Source of the DNA: Pseudoalteromonas rubra
GTDB lineage: Bacteria > Pseudomonadota > Gammaproteobacteria > Enterobacterales > Alteromonadaceae
NCBI RefSeq assembly: GCF_005887095.1
Contig: NZ_PNCI01000027.1
Span: 62,001 to 126,000, forward strand
Length of the DNA: 64,000 nucleotides
Reading direction: 5' to 3'
In this document: positions 8,998 through 20,525 of the stretch, one piece after another
Position numbering within the stretch: the first letter of the stretch is position 1
Layout: each line of letters opens with the position of its first letter
Notes under the pieces: model-generated
What the model was told of the DNA's origin: nothing
Databases searched by the model: none
Seen by the model: the letters and a program-made list of their open reading frames with translations, nothing else
Made by a program: the position numbers and the translations under genes

Positions 8998-11385
8998 CTA
9001 GTCCCTCAACGATGCATTAAATTGTTTGGCCAATTCGGCCACCACGATTTCTACAGTGTCGTTGATGTCTTTCTCTTCGAGCGTTCTATCAACGGCTTGC
9101 AGTGTTAGAGCAATGGCTAAACTCTTATAACCAGGCTCAATACCTTTGCCCTTATACACATCGAATAAGTTTAGGTCAACTAATTGATTTCCGCCAACTT
9201 TCTCAATGCTTTCTAAAATATCGCCTATTTTTACATCATCTGCAACTAAAATAGCAATATCACGGCGATTTGACGGGAATTTCGAGATACTAACCGCTTC
9301 TGGAAGCTGTCGCTGTGCAATTGCCGCTGTTTCAACTTCAAAAACATACGCGGTTTCATTCAGATCCAGTGATTTTTGCAGTTGTGGATGAACCGCACCA
9401 ATGAAGCCGACTTGCTCGCCATTAGCGTAAATTGCAGCTGATTGACCTGGGTGTAGCCCATCACATGCCTGTGCTTTAAAGCTGAAACGCGCTTTATCGT
9501 TACACAGAGCCAGTAATGCTTCAACGTCCCCTTTCACATCAAAGAAGTCGGTTTTACGGCTTGCAATACCCCAGTGTTCACTGTGCGTATTACCATAAAC
9601 TACACCGCCAATAACAGGGCTCTGACGAACACCATTTTCAGCCGTTTCATCTTTAATGAATTTCAGGCCATGTTCGAACAAACGAATACGTGACTGCTGA
9701 CGGTTTTGGTTGTACGCCACCGCATTAAGCAATCCTGGCATCAGGCTCACGCGCATCGCCGACATTTCGACAGAAATTGGGTGAGGCAATACCAGTGCAT
9801 CGCTCTCTGGATGTAAAAGTTGTTGCTTCTTCGGGTCGACAAAGCTGTAGGTGATCGCTTCCTGATAACCACGTGCAACCAGTTCATTACGCAGGCGAGA
9901 TACCGGTAAACGCGCTTCCTGATGATCGGTCATCTTTAACGCCGCTGTTGGGGCAACGTTTGGAATGTTGTTGTAACCAAACACGCGTGCAACTTCTTCA
10001 ATCAGATCTTCTTCAATGCTGATGTCAAAGCGGTAGCTTGGTACAGTGGCTGTCCAGCTGTCGTTGGCAAAAGTCACATCCAGACCCAAACGCGTCAGAA
10101 TGTCTGTCACTTTGCTGTCTTCAATATGGTAGCCGATAACGCGGTCAAGACGTGCGCGACGCAATGTCACTGATTTTGCTTCTGGCAAATCTGACTCAGA
10201 CACAGCTTCTACAACCGGGCCTGCCTGTCCGCCCGCAATCTCAAGTAGCAACGCCGTTGCGCGCTCCATGGCGTCACGCTGTAGTTGATAATCAACACCA
10301 CGCTCGTAGCGGTGTGATGCATCGGTATGCAGACCATAGCTTCGTGCCTGACCGGCAATCGCTAGAGGACTGAAGAATGCACTTTCAAGCAAGATGTCTG
10401 TAGTGCCTTCTTTAACACCGGAGTTTTCACCACCGAAGATACCGGCCATCGCCAGTGCTTTGTTGTGATCGGCAATGACCAGCGTGCTTGGCTTAAGCTT
10501 GGCCGTATTGCCATCCAGCAATACCAGCTCTTCGTTTTCTGCTGCGCTGCGTACTTTGATCCCACCTTCAATGGCATTCAAGTCGAAGGCATGCATTGGG
10601 TGGCCCAGCTCAAGCAGCACATAGTTGGTGATATCGACAACCGGATCGATTGAACGAATGCCGGAGCGACGCAGTTTTTCAACCATCCACAGAGGCGTCA
10701 CCGCATCCAGGTTGATGCCCTTCACCACACGGCCAAGGTAACGAGGACAAGCCTGGCTGTTCACCAGTTCAATCTCAATTTTGTCATCAATAGTAGGTTC
10801 AACGGCCGGGATAGCCAGCTCATTGACATCAATGCCATTTAATACGCCCACTTCGCGCGCAAGACCTTTAATACCCAGACAATCACTGCGGTTAGCCGTC
10901 AGATCAACGTCGATGGTGACATCGTCCAGGTTAAAGTATTCGCGGATGCTCTGGCCAATTTGTGCATCAGTTGGTAGCTCTAAAATACCATCTGAACTTT
11001 CAGCCATGCCCAGCTCTTCAAACGCACACAGCATGCCGTGTGAAGGCTGACCACGTAATTTTGCTTTTTTGATCTTAAAGCCGCCAGGCAGAACTGCACC
11101 GACTTTCGCTACAGCCACTTTCAGGCCCGCACGGCAGTTTGCCGCACCACAGACGATGTCCAGCAGCTCGTCTTCGCCAACGTTTACTTTGGTTACACGC
11201 AGTTTGTCTGCATCCGGGTGCTGACCACACTCAACCACTTCACCAATAACTACGCCGTCAAACTCACCTGCAACCGGATCGACACCATCGACTTCCAGGC
11301 CGGCCATTGATAACTGTTCAGATAGAGCCTCGGTATCAATCGCAGGATTAACCCATTCTCTTAACCACTTTTCACTAAATTTCAT
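8998..11385 (-). CDS. pheT: phenylalanyl-tRNA synthetase beta subunit
   Basis: 795 aa, full length. It has an N-terminal tRNA-binding (EMAP-like) domain (about 40-150), B3/B4 editing domain, B5 domain, catalytic-like core, and a C-terminal ferredoxin-fold anticodon-binding domain (about 700-795, [14 protein letters not shown]). With PheS it forms the alpha2beta2 enzyme that charges tRNA-Phe and edits Tyr-tRNA-Phe. It begins 13 bases after pheS. Confidence 0.97.
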   Translation of the reverse strand: MKFSEKWLREWVNPAIDTEALSEQLSMAGLEVDGVDPVAGEFDGVVIGEVVECGQHPDADKLRVTKVNVGEDELLDIVCGAANCRAGLKVAVAKVGAVLPGGFKIKKAKLRGQPSHGMLCAFEELGMAESSDGILELPTDAQIGQSIREYFNLDDVTIDVDLTANRSDCLGIKGLAREVGVLNGIDVNELAIPAVEPTIDDKIEIELVNSQACPRYLGRVVKGINLDAVTPLWMVEKLRRSGIRSIDPVVDITNYVLLELGHPMHAFDLNAIEGGIKVRSAAENEELVLLDGNTAKLKPSTLVIADHNKALAMAGIFGGENSGVKEGTTDILLESAFFSPLAIAGQARSYGLHTDASHRYERGVDYQLQRDAMERATALLLEIAGGQAGPVVEAVSESDLPEAKSVTLRRARLDRVIGYHIEDSKVTDILTRLGLDVTFANDSWTATVPSYRFDISIEEDLIEEVARVFGYNNIPNVAPTAALKMTDHQEARLPVSRLRNELVARGYQEAITYSFVDPKKQQLLHPESDALVLPHPISVEMSAMRVSLMPGLLNAVAYNQNRQQSRIRLFEHGLKFIKDETAENGVRQSPVIGGVVYGNTHSEHWGIASRKTDFFDVKGDVEALLALCNDKARFSFKAQACDGLHPGQSAAIYANGEQVGFIGAVHPQLQKSLDLNETAYVFEVETAAIAQRQLPEAVSISKFPSNRRDIAILVADDVKIGDILESIEKVGGNQLVDLNLFDVYKGKGIEPGYKSLAIALTLQAVDRTLEEKDINDTVEIVVAELAKQFNASLRD

Positions 11386-11398
11386 TGTTGTATCGCTC

Positions 11399-12424
<1,026 letters not shown>

Positions 12425-12571
12425 TTATAATAACTGAAACAACGGGGCAGATTCTAGCCCAAATTAGGGGCTTTTCATGGACAATTTAAAGGTTGTCAGT
12501 TGATTTTGGGCTGGTTTGAGGTTTTTAGTGGAATTTGTGATACCGGCGTTCATAAATTCCACAGCAAGGGG

Positions 12572-13276
12572 TTATAAGTTCAGGGTGGTTTTAATAAAGG
12601 GGATAGTCAACTTTCGCTGTGCCGCCATGGAGGCATGATCCAGTTTATCCAATACATCCAACAGGGCACGAATATCCCGACTAAGTCGGGTCAGCAGGAA
12701 TCGGGCACATTCATCACTGAGTTCAAGGCCCCGCATTTTGGCCCGTTTAACCAGCGCTTCGGCCTTATCATCATCGCTCATCGAACGGATCTGAAACGTG
12801 GTACCCCAGGTAAAACGCGATTCCAGATCGGGCAGGCTTAGATTGAGCATATTCGGCAATAGATCGGCGGTGACCACCAAACACTTACCTGGCTCGTTAA
12901 ACCGATTAAAAAAGTTAAACAGTGCTTTTTCCCAGGGCTCATTGCCCGCGACCAGATGCACATCATCAATGCACACAACATCCAGCGCTTCCAGTCCATC
13001 TAACACCGCAGGCCCGAAGTTAATCAGCTCTCTGAGCGACAACAGAATTGTAGACAGGCCTTGTTCCTGAGCATGAATACAGGTGGCATAAAGCAGGTGT
13101 GACTTACCGGAGTCACCCAGACCACAAAGATAAGTAAACTGAAAATCCTGATGAATTGCTTCAAGTGCGTTTTTCAGATGTGTTACCTCCAGCGAGCCCT
13201 CCCCCCCAAAATAAGCGCTGAAGGTTTCATCGTCGGGCAGGGTTACTGGCAAAGCCATTTGCATAGGCTGCATCAT
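12572..13276 (-). CDS. hda: DnaA inactivator Hda
   Basis: About 234 aa from the ATG at 13276. The frame stays open upstream to 13354, but the extra 26 residues overlap the preceding gene and are not family-like, whereas MMQPMQMALPVTLPDDETF matches the Hda N-terminus. QMALPV at the start fits the beta-clamp-binding QxxLPL-type motif. A P-loop-like GLGDSGKSHLLYA and Walker B VVCIDDVH follow, and the C-terminus SMAAQRKLTIPF is typical. Hda with the DNA-loaded sliding clamp stimulates hydrolysis of DnaA-ATP and limits re-initiation. The preceding DUF2066 gene ends one base upstream, so the two are probably cotranscribed. Confidence 0.92.
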   Translation of the reverse strand: MMQPMQMALPVTLPDDETFSAYFGGEGSLEVTHLKNALEAIHQDFQFTYLCGLGDSGKSHLLYATCIHAQEQGLSTILLSLRELINFGPAVLDGLEALDVVCIDDVHLVAGNEPWEKALFNFFNRFNEPGKCLVVTADLLPNMLNLSLPDLESRFTWGTTFQIRSMSDDDKAEALVKRAKMRGLELSDECARFLLTRLSRDIRALLDVLDKLDHASMAAQRKLTIPFIKTTLNL

Positions 13277-13277
13277 A

Positions 13278-14333
13278 CTACTGCCCCACCCAGCTGTATC
13301 TGAGGTTATTGGCACTGGCCACCTGATAAAATGCACGCGGGTCAACATACACACTAAAAGCGCGCTCTAATTTAAGTGATTTTTGCAAATCAACCACAGA
13401 CGAGCCATGCTCCACTTCAAACTTCACCAAATCGCCCTGACGATAAATCACATCGACATCCTGTACCGTGCTGATGCTCAGTAACTGCCTTCTGGCCAGC
13501 TCGATTTTGCTGAATGAAGTCAATTTATCAACCGTTAAGACGGTGCTATTCGTGGCATAAGAGCGATTGGGGTCAATCACATATTCAGCAGCCAGCGCCG
13601 TTGACATGTCATTGATCATGGCGATAAGCAGCTGTTGCTTATCCCCCACTTGCTGCGTCGATTCAAATTGATCGGTGTCGGTGTAACGCCAGTCTAGTTG
13701 CCAACTGCTGCTGTTGGGTTGTTTAAACAGCCGTCCGGTGATCACCCGCTCTGCGTTATAACGCATAGATGCCGCTTCAACTGGCTGGGAAAAGTTCCCC
13801 CATACCTCAGCAATGCCCACCTGAGCCCGGTCGGCCAGGTCCATCAGCGGCACCACCACAGGGATCCCCCACTCGGCCGCGGTGTCATAAATGAGTCGTT
13901 CCAGTTGGGGGTAACTTTCTTGTGTCACAAACTCACGTCGCAGGTTGTCTTCAATCACTAACCAGATGGCAATCATGGGCCGACGGTTGCCCCACAAAGG
14001 CAAATTACTGTCTCTGACCAGCTGCTCTACTTTATCTGCTTCAAACTTCACCCGTATTTTGATATCGCCATCTGCCGACTCGATATACTCATATTTGAGC
14101 ATATAGTCAGAAATACGTTTTTTACTTTGGCGGATCAGCGGGTGGTTCAGGTGTTCAGTGCGGCCTGTCAACTTTTGGATTACGCGGTCCAGTGCCTGCT
14201 GGCTGGCGATCACGCGCTTAGCACGAGTCTTGTTATCTACCTGCAACGTAGCCTCGTACAGATCTGTTACCTCGACCGCGCTTGCGGCCATACACCAGCC
14301 AAACAAACTCAGTAAAAATAATCTTAGTGCCAT
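13278..14333 (-). CDS. DUF2066 domain-containing exported protein
   Basis: 351 aa from the ATG at 14333; an in-frame TTG three codons earlier (14342) is possible but has no better ribosome-binding site. A clear signal peptide (MALRLFLLSLFGWCMAASA) is followed by VEVTDLYEATLQV, the start typical of DUF2066 proteins. These are small gammaproteobacterial periplasmic proteins of unknown function commonly encoded just before hda or near purM. No catalytic motif is visible. Confidence 0.85.
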   Translation of the reverse strand: MALRLFLLSLFGWCMAASAVEVTDLYEATLQVDNKTRAKRVIASQQALDRVIQKLTGRTEHLNHPLIRQSKKRISDYMLKYEYIESADGDIKIRVKFEADKVEQLVRDSNLPLWGNRRPMIAIWLVIEDNLRREFVTQESYPQLERLIYDTAAEWGIPVVVPLMDLADRAQVGIAEVWGNFSQPVEAASMRYNAERVITGRLFKQPNSSSWQLDWRYTDTDQFESTQQVGDKQQLLIAMINDMSTALAAEYVIDPNRSYATNSTVLTVDKLTSFSKIELARRQLLSISTVQDVDVIYRQGDLVKFEVEHGSSVVDLQKSLKLERAFSVYVDPRAFYQVASANNLRYSWVGQ

Positions 14334-14440
14334 AACAACCAAAAAGTTAAGGAGAAAACCCGATCCTAATGCAATCGCAGTTGCAAAGCAAAAACCAACG
14401 AAGATTGATTTTCAACATTTAAGATGGATTGAGGTTTTAA

Positions 14441-15649
14441 TCACCGGATCTCAGACTCGTCGTAAAAATATGCCTGATTCTTGCCCAGCTCTTTTGCAGA
14501 ATACAAAGCACTGTCTGCACACTTCAGCAAAGCCTCGGCGCTGAATACACCTGTGTTATTGGCGATACCTATGCTGCAACCACATTGCACCTGCTGCCCA
14601 CCTTCGAGCTGGATTGGGCTCGAAATACAAGTTATCAGACGTGAACAGATCTGCATTAACACCGGCTTTTCAAGCGGTTCGGAGAGTACCACAACAAATT
14701 CGTCTCCGCCGAGGCGACATAACACGTCATAACTACGCAGGTCTCTTTTAATTCTCTGCGCCACGTCCTGTAACACGATATCCCCACTGTGATGACCGAA
14801 ATTGTCGTTAATGGGTTTAAAATCGTCTAAATCGAGATACAAAATATGTACGGACACCGGGCCGCGCTTTGAACGCTCGGCCAGGTTATTCAGCTCCCGG
14901 AATAAGAATTTTCGGTTGGTCAGGCCCGTTAGCGTATCATGTAAGGCTTCATGCTCCAGCCGCTGCTGAAGCGCTTCGCGGGTCCGAATTTCTTTTTGTA
15001 GTTCGGACAGACTGGACTCAAGCTCCTGGGTCCGCTCGGCTACTTTGCTTTCTAACTCACTTTGGTAGTTTTGCAACACTTTGTTGGCTTCTACCAGAGC
15101 TTGCTGGTTATTAAAGGCATCCAGCGCAGAAGAGATCACATGGCTGATGGTGTATAACACATCGACGATCACGCCCGAGTATTCATCTTCACGCCGATAA
15201 GACTGGATGATAAACGCACCCATAAAGTTATTGCGATTAACCAGCGGAAAGCACAGCCATTGCTTTGGAACAGTGCCAAGAATCTTTAATCGACCTTGTG
15301 CCACCAACTGGTGTAACTGCTCCCTTTTAAAATTACATACACTTTGTGACTGTAACGCATAGGCCGTCAATGAATGGGCGATTTCGTCCAGTGACAAAGC
15401 TTCCAAATCTGAGGGGTTAATATCATCTTTTACGTCATGGAAGTAAGGAAAAGTCAGACTGCCGTCTTCGCGAAACAACACAACGTAAAAGTTGTCCGCA
15501 TAGGTCACCTTTTGCAAAATACAGTGTATGTCCAGCAAAAAACGCTGGATAGAATCACTGGTATTTAAGCAGGCCACTATGTCCGTCATGCTGTCAATCA
15601 CTTCACCACTATTTAGGGAATCCATCGTCTCTAACACAAAGTTACTCAT
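14441..15649 (-). CDS. GAF-like sensor diguanylate cyclase (GGDEF)
   Basis: 402 aa, no membrane segment. Residues 1-180 look like a GAF domain (SDSIQRFLLDIHCILQKVTYADNFYVVLFR). A coiled coil (about 190-235, VEANKVLQNYQSELESKVAERTQELE) links it to a GGDEF domain with intact RLGGDEFVVVL. The product should make c-di-GMP from GTP. An I-site RxxD before GGDEF is suggested by RDLRSYD. The ligand is unknown. No terminator is evident downstream before the DUF2066 gene, 107 bases away. Confidence 0.88.
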   Translation of the reverse strand: MSNFVLETMDSLNSGEVIDSMTDIVACLNTSDSIQRFLLDIHCILQKVTYADNFYVVLFREDGSLTFPYFHDVKDDINPSDLEALSLDEIAHSLTAYALQSQSVCNFKREQLHQLVAQGRLKILGTVPKQWLCFPLVNRNNFMGAFIIQSYRREDEYSGVIVDVLYTISHVISSALDAFNNQQALVEANKVLQNYQSELESKVAERTQELESSLSELQKEIRTREALQQRLEHEALHDTLTGLTNRKFLFRELNNLAERSKRGPVSVHILYLDLDDFKPINDNFGHHSGDIVLQDVAQRIKRDLRSYDVLCRLGGDEFVVVLSEPLEKPVLMQICSRLITCISSPIQLEGGQQVQCGCSIGIANNTGVFSAEALLKCADSALYSAKELGKNQAYFYDESEIR

Positions 15650-15831
15650 CCTTTACTCACTCTATTGCATCCTACATTTGGTACTTAAGTTAGTTTAGTC
15701 GAGGTTTTGAGGGAATGTACAAAGAAAAGCAGGGAGAGCCGCACCTGAGCTGGCACACAAGTTAGGGCTTGACATAAAACCGCAACCCTTTAGATTTACA
15801 CTTTTTAAACACAAAAATAACAAACATTGAC

Positions 15832-17331
15832 ATGCGTAAGGCTACTTTTGTTTTTCTTCATATGCTGACCATCGTATTGGTGATCTGCAGTCTGTTTACC
15901 GGCCTGAGGTTTTCATTGCTCACTCAGGACGGGTTAAAATTCCTCAGTGCTCTGTTACCTCAGGGGAACCTGTACTTCTGGCATATCGGCAGTGCCAGTT
16001 TATTATCTGCTCTGGCTGCGGGATACCTGTTACTTTGTTTGTGGCGCCCATATCGCAGCAGCCCGAGTCACTATCACCTGTGGGTGAACCGGTTTGGTTA
16101 CCTAATCATACTGGTATTACTGAGCTCCGGATGGCTGCTCTGGCTGGGGCGATTTGTTGTAATCGCACAGCCTCTGCATTTTTACAGTTTCTGGTTATTG
16201 CTCATATACCTGCTCATGCACGGATGGGCCTACTTCATCCAACATGGCAAATACGTTATATCCGCTTTACTGCCAAAGCAGCCAGACAAACACAGTATCG
16301 CGGTTGTTATCAGCGTCACTGCCGGAGGCTTACTCTTATACAGCGCAGCTCAACACTCCGGTGAAACCTTGACTGTTGCATCACTCGCGCCCGAGGAGTT
16401 TATCGAGATCGACGGTCTTGGTGATGAGTCACACTGGCAGAGGGCGCCAGTTTACACAATAGAGACACACGGGGGGATCAACTTTGATGATGGCCGCAGC
16501 ACCATTCAGGTGCAGGCTCTGGCAAACAGCCAGGAAAGCTATTTTCTCGTACGCTGGACAGACTCAAGTATGAGCACCAATCACCTTCCTTTGTTAAAAA
16601 CGCAAGCAGGCTGGAAAATTCAGCAAAATGGGTTTTATGAGTTCGATGAGCGTACATTTTATGAAGACAAACTAGCCGTTATGCTGTCGCACTCTTGCGA
16701 AGTCGGAGCTGATAATACTGCTCAGCTGGGCAACCGCCCGCTTGATGGTAAACCGCCAAACTGGCATGGCAAGGGGTTCCACGCCAGTATGGATGGAAAA
16801 ATTCGCGACCTGTGGCATTGGAAAGCGGTTCGTACCAACGACATGTACTTAGCGGACGACAACTTTTTCGGCCCCCCTGCCAAAGAACAAAAAGGCCAAC
16901 GCAGATATACGGCAGGCTACCAGCCAGACGGCAAAGAGAGCGGCGCCTATGTGATGAACTGGCAATGGTATAAACCAGGTTTAGTTACCCCGAAACGATT
17001 ACCCCATCAAAGCAACGCACACCTGAGCGTCTTGCCCTGGTTTGGCAGCACCCCCTACACCGCAGAAAACGATGATTTTGCCCCAGGCAGTACACTGTCA
17101 TCGATTCTCTATCGCTCCAATCGCTTTGAAGGTGACCGTGCCGATGTCAGGGCACGGGGAACCTGGGACAACGGCGTATGGACGCTGGAGTTAGTGCGCA
17201 AGCACGACACAGGCTCTGAGCACGATGTACCGCTCACAAACGGCACCTGCATGTGGTTTTCCGCCTTTGATCATGCACAGGTTGGACATACCCGCCATAT
17301 GCGCCCTGCAATTTTGAGGTACCCGCTATGA
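15832..17331 (+). CDS. cytochrome b-like membrane domain fused to an ethylbenzene-dehydrogenase-type heme-binding domain
   Basis: 499 aa. The first 180 residues hold five hydrophobic segments with histidines (MLTIVLVIC, YFWHIGSASLL, LIYLLMHGWAYF), fitting a small cytochrome b561-like membrane part. Residues about 190-499 look like the EB_dh (gamma-subunit, heme b) domain: EEFIEIDGLGDESHWQRAP, SYFLVRWTDSSMS, DLWHWKAVRTNDM, ESGAYVMNWQW, and GTWDNGVWTLELVR. Such proteins are thought to carry electrons between quinol and periplasmic partners. It is the first gene of a tightly packed set: its stop overlaps the next start by four bases (ATGA). Function is inferred from domains only. Confidence 0.75.
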   Translation: MRKATFVFLHMLTIVLVICSLFTGLRFSLLTQDGLKFLSALLPQGNLYFWHIGSASLLSALAAGYLLLCLWRPYRSSPSHYHLWVNRFGYLIILVLLSSGWLLWLGRFVVIAQPLHFYSFWLLLIYLLMHGWAYFIQHGKYVISALLPKQPDKHSIAVVISVTAGGLLLYSAAQHSGETLTVASLAPEEFIEIDGLGDESHWQRAPVYTIETHGGINFDDGRSTIQVQALANSQESYFLVRWTDSSMSTNHLPLLKTQAGWKIQQNGFYEFDERTFYEDKLAVMLSHSCEVGADNTAQLGNRPLDGKPPNWHGKGFHASMDGKIRDLWHWKAVRTNDMYLADDNFFGPPAKEQKGQRRYTAGYQPDGKESGAYVMNWQWYKPGLVTPKRLPHQSNAHLSVLPWFGSTPYTAENDDFAPGSTLSSILYRSNRFEGDRADVRARGTWDNGVWTLELVRKHDTGSEHDVPLTNGTCMWFSAFDHAQVGHTRHMRPAILRYPL

Positions 17332-18026
17332 TCGCCCGATTGCTCATGTCGCTGGCTGCTGTTTTTATTGTGGCTTCTGTGCTTTGGCTGGACCCGGCAG
17401 CGCCGGTGGCGCAGCCACATCCCAGGTTTGTCAAACTGGATAAACATGGCAGTCCACTGTCTCCATGGCAAGGACCCTGGTCCTGTGTGCTGGATACGGC
17501 ACAGCAACTGGTGTGGGAGGTTAAAACCGACAGCGAAAACATCCATGATGGCTACTGGACATACTCCTGGTACCTGTCAGGCGCCCCCCGCACTTCAGAC
17601 CGGGCAAGAGGCGAAGCCAACCTTGGCGATTGCTATTTTGAAACGAGTCGTTGCGATACCCAGGACCTGATCAACAGGACCAGACAAACAGCTTTGTGTG
17701 GCCTGACTCAATGGCGACTCCCCAGCGCACAAGAGCTAAGCAGCTTGGTGCAGGCACCGGCCCGTCCGGGTCATGCCCATATCGCTCAGGACTTTTTCCC
17801 CCATATGAAGCACGGAGACTACTGGAGTGCCGATCACTCTCAACCTCTGTCTGGCCATTACCGACGCTTTAAACAAGGCGCTCTGGCCGTCAATTTTCAT
17901 ACTGGTGAACAGTATTCGTTGCCCTATCGCAATGCCGCATTCGTGCTATTGGTGGCCGATCTGCCATCAGAGCATCACTCTTCACGCATCTCAGGCGTGA
18001 CTCATCAACCAACAACAGGAAACTAG
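17328..18026 (+). CDS. DUF1566 (Lcl-type) domain exported protein
   Basis: 232 aa. An N-terminal hydrophobic segment (LLMSLAAVFIVASVLWL) acts as signal peptide or anchor. The body has the DUF1566 hallmarks: LVWEVKTD, DTQDLINRTRQTALCGLTQWRLPSAQELSSLV, DYWSADHS and AVNFHTGEQYSLPYRNAAFVLLV. The fold is related to formylglycine-generating/C-type-lectin-like modules, but DUF1566 proteins have no established enzyme activity. Cysteine pairs (about 45, 103, 109, 125) suggest disulfides in the periplasm. It overlaps the upstream gene by four bases and lies three bases before the phosphoesterase gene. Confidence 0.78.
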   Translation: MIARLLMSLAAVFIVASVLWLDPAAPVAQPHPRFVKLDKHGSPLSPWQGPWSCVLDTAQQLVWEVKTDSENIHDGYWTYSWYLSGAPRTSDRARGEANLGDCYFETSRCDTQDLINRTRQTALCGLTQWRLPSAQELSSLVQAPARPGHAHIAQDFFPHMKHGDYWSADHSQPLSGHYRRFKQGALAVNFHTGEQYSLPYRNAAFVLLVADLPSEHHSSRISGVTHQPTTGN

Positions 18027-18029
18027 GAT

Positions 18030-19988
18030 ATGAGAGTGCTTTTAGCAGGCCTCACTACCGTAAGCTTATTTACCTCAGCTGCATACAGTGCCAGTGACTA
18101 TCATCGCCTAATCTGGGATACCGATCCCAGTCATCAGGCCACGGTGGGCTTTACACCTACAGGTGGAAACGGACATTTTGTCAAATATGGCACCACCACG
18201 AATGAACAAAACTGGCAGGTAAAGCAGCCCACCGCAACCGCCGTTTTTGATGGTAGTCTCAACAGCCAGTTCGTCACACTAACAGGGCTCAGTGCCAACA
18301 CAGCCATCTACTATCGGGTGTGCGACAACGCCGGCTGTGGTCAGCGGATGTGGTTTAAGACGGCGCCAGACACCACCACAGGGTTTGTTGCGGTCGCGGG
18401 CGGAGACACTCGAACAGGCTGGACAACACGACGTGAAGGCAATGCGCTGATAGCCAAGATCCGCCCTCTGTTTATTATGCATGGGGGCGATTATACCAAT
18501 GCCAATTCAGCCCAGGAAATGCGTGAATACCTGAAAGACTGGCAGCTGACCTTTTCTGATGACGTTATCGATGGGCAAAGCTACAAACGCATCTACCCAT
18601 TTGTTGCCACCTTTGGTAACCATGAAGGCGACAACTTTAAAACCCTGTGCCAGGTTTTTGGGGTTGATTATGACCAAGACAGAACATGTACTAATAAAGA
18701 TAGTTATGGTGCCTTTAACGTCGCTAACCTGCTACGCGTCTATACCTTAAACAGCCAATACAAAGACAGTGGCTGGTCTAGCTATGCAACCGCCATGAAC
18801 AATTGGCTTAAACAAGACCTGCAAAGCAGTGGTGCCGGCGCCAAATGGCGTATTGCTCAGTATCACAAGCCTATGTACCCACATTACTCAGGGAAATCGG
18901 ACAATACTATTTTGCATACCTGGTGGGCAGACTTGTTCTATCAGCATAGGATGAACCTGGTCGTTGAATCTGATACGCACATCAATAAGCTGACCGAAGC
19001 GTTGCAACCTTCGGGTTCAGGGTTTACCAAAACGACCACTGGCGGCACCGTGTATGTGGGTGAAGGTAGCTGGGGTGCCCCCGCTCGTTCAGCCAACGAT
19101 CCGAAAAGCTGGACCATTGATTTAGCCAGTATTCAGCAGTTTAAAGTGTTAAGTGTGACTGCTGACAGCATGAAAGTGCAAACGGCTCAGTTTACTGCCG
19201 GTGCTGATACACTCACACGTGAACAACGCGCAGCCGACGCGCTTGCTCTGCCTGCCAATATCAGTTGGTGGTATGCCAGTGAGCTTGGAGAAACCATGAC
19301 GCTTAAGCGTGCCGCCAATTCGCTTTCAATCATTGACAGAGACAGTGGTCCGGTTGACCCGGGCAATGAGCTACAAAATGGCCAGCCAGTCGGTAACCTC
19401 GCAGGCAGTGCCGACAGTGAAAAGGTGTTCACTATGGTTGTACCAGAGGGCGCAAGCAATCTGCGCTTTACTATGAGTGGCGGTAGTGGCGATGCCGACC
19501 TGTATGTACGTTTTGCGCAAAAACCAACGACCTCAACATATGACTGCCGCCCCTATAAAGATGGCAATAATGAAACCTGTACCATCAGCAACGTACAGGC
19601 GGGTACCTATTATATTGTTGTCCGCGGTTACAAAGCCTTCTCGGGCGTATCATTAGTCGGCCAGTATGATCTGGGTACCCCACCGGGCGATGGCAACAAG
19701 CAAGTATGGAGCGGGTTGAGTGCGACCGCAGGAAGCTGGATCCACAAAACCTTTGACGTGCCTGCCAGTGCCACTAAGCTCACCGTGAGCACCTCTGGCG
19801 GCACTGGTGATGCCGATCTGTATGTGCGTTTTGGTGCGCAGCCTACCTCTTCTCGATATGATTGTCGCCCTTATGAAGACGGCAATTTAGAAACCTGCAC
19901 ACAAACGCAACCTCAGACGGGCACCTGGCATATTTCTGTCAAAGCCTATAAAGACTTCAGCGGCGTGACATTAACCGCAGAGTATTGA
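18030..19988 (+). CDS. secreted metallophosphoesterase with two C-terminal PPC domains
   Basis: 652 aa with a signal peptide (LLAGLTTVSLFTSAAYSA). A fibronectin-like N-domain of the purple-acid-phosphatase type (about 25-115) precedes a calcineurin-like phosphoesterase core: GGDTRTGW, HGGDYTN, TFGNHEGDN, QYHKPMYPH and SDTHINK supply the usual Asp/Asn/His metal ligands. Two bacterial pre-peptidase C-terminal (PPC) domains follow (about 445-545 and 560-652), each with GDADLYVRF and a YDCRPY..GN.ETC motif. PPC domains usually accompany proteins leaving through type II secretion and are often cleaved. A phosphate-scavenging or nucleotidase role is possible. It is the last gene of the operon and is followed by a strong terminator. 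Confidence 0.85.
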   Translation: MRVLLAGLTTVSLFTSAAYSASDYHRLIWDTDPSHQATVGFTPTGGNGHFVKYGTTTNEQNWQVKQPTATAVFDGSLNSQFVTLTGLSANTAIYYRVCDNAGCGQRMWFKTAPDTTTGFVAVAGGDTRTGWTTRREGNALIAKIRPLFIMHGGDYTNANSAQEMREYLKDWQLTFSDDVIDGQSYKRIYPFVATFGNHEGDNFKTLCQVFGVDYDQDRTCTNKDSYGAFNVANLLRVYTLNSQYKDSGWSSYATAMNNWLKQDLQSSGAGAKWRIAQYHKPMYPHYSGKSDNTILHTWWADLFYQHRMNLVVESDTHINKLTEALQPSGSGFTKTTTGGTVYVGEGSWGAPARSANDPKSWTIDLASIQQFKVLSVTADSMKVQTAQFTAGADTLTREQRAADALALPANISWWYASELGETMTLKRAANSLSIIDRDSGPVDPGNELQNGQPVGNLAGSADSEKVFTMVVPEGASNLRFTMSGGSGDADLYVRFAQKPTTSTYDCRPYKDGNNETCTISNVQAGTYYIVVRGYKAFSGVSLVGQYDLGTPPGDGNKQVWSGLSATAGSWIHKTFDVPASATKLTVSTSGGTGDADLYVRFGAQPTSSRYDCRPYEDGNLETCTQTQPQTGTWHISVKAYKDFSGVTLTAEY

Positions 19989-20003
19989 TAGTCTGACGCA
20001 ACT

Positions 20004-20036
20004 AGGAGAGTAATCACCCTACTCTCCTTGATTTTT
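20004..20036 (+). terminator. intrinsic terminator of the 15.8-20 kb operon
   Basis: 9-bp perfect stem AGGAGAGTA/TACTCTCCT (20004-20012, 20020-20028) with a 7-base loop, followed by TGATTTTT. Confidence 0.85.
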
Positions 20037-20083
20037 ACTCATCTGCCCTTATCTTTGACACCTGAACAAACAGGGGCAATTTT

Positions 20084-20524
20084 ATGAAATATCTGCACAC
20101 TATGGTTCGGGTTGAAAACCTGGATGCATCATTAAACTTTTACTGTAACCTGCTGGGATTAGTAGAAGTTAAACGTAAAGACAGTGAAGCCGGGCGCTTT
20201 ACTCTGGTTTATCTGGCAGCACCTGACCAACTGGAAGAGGCTAAATCCAGCTTTTCCCCTACCCTTGAGCTAACTTATAACTGGGACACAGAGCAATATA
20301 CGGGCGGGCGGAATTTTGGTCACCTGGCGTTTGCCGTAGAAGATATCTACGCGCTGTGTGACAAGCTCCAGGCTGCGGGCGTTACCATTAACCGTCCACC
20401 AAGATGTGGGCACATGGCCTTTGTTAAATCTCCCGACGGTATTTCGATTGAACTGTTACAGCAAGGAGAGCCTCTGCCACCGCAAGAGCCCTGGCTGAGC
20501 ATGGAAAATACCGGAAGCTGGTAA
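20084..20524 (+). CDS. gloA: lactoylglutathione lyase (glyoxalase I)
   Basis: 146 aa, one VOC-fold chain. The four metal ligands of the E. coli-type enzyme are recognisable: H5, E62 (TLELTYNW), H80 (GHLAFAV) and E123 (SIELLQ). It isomerises the hemithioacetal of methylglyoxal and glutathione to S-lactoylglutathione. The C-terminal tail (about residues 128-146) is slightly longer than in E. coli GloA. It is monocistronic and converges on the next gene with a single base between the stops. Confidence 0.93.
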   Translation: MKYLHTMVRVENLDASLNFYCNLLGLVEVKRKDSEAGRFTLVYLAAPDQLEEAKSSFSPTLELTYNWDTEQYTGGRNFGHLAFAVEDIYALCDKLQAAGVTINRPPRCGHMAFVKSPDGISIELLQQGEPLPPQEPWLSMENTGSW

Positions 20525-20525
20525 C

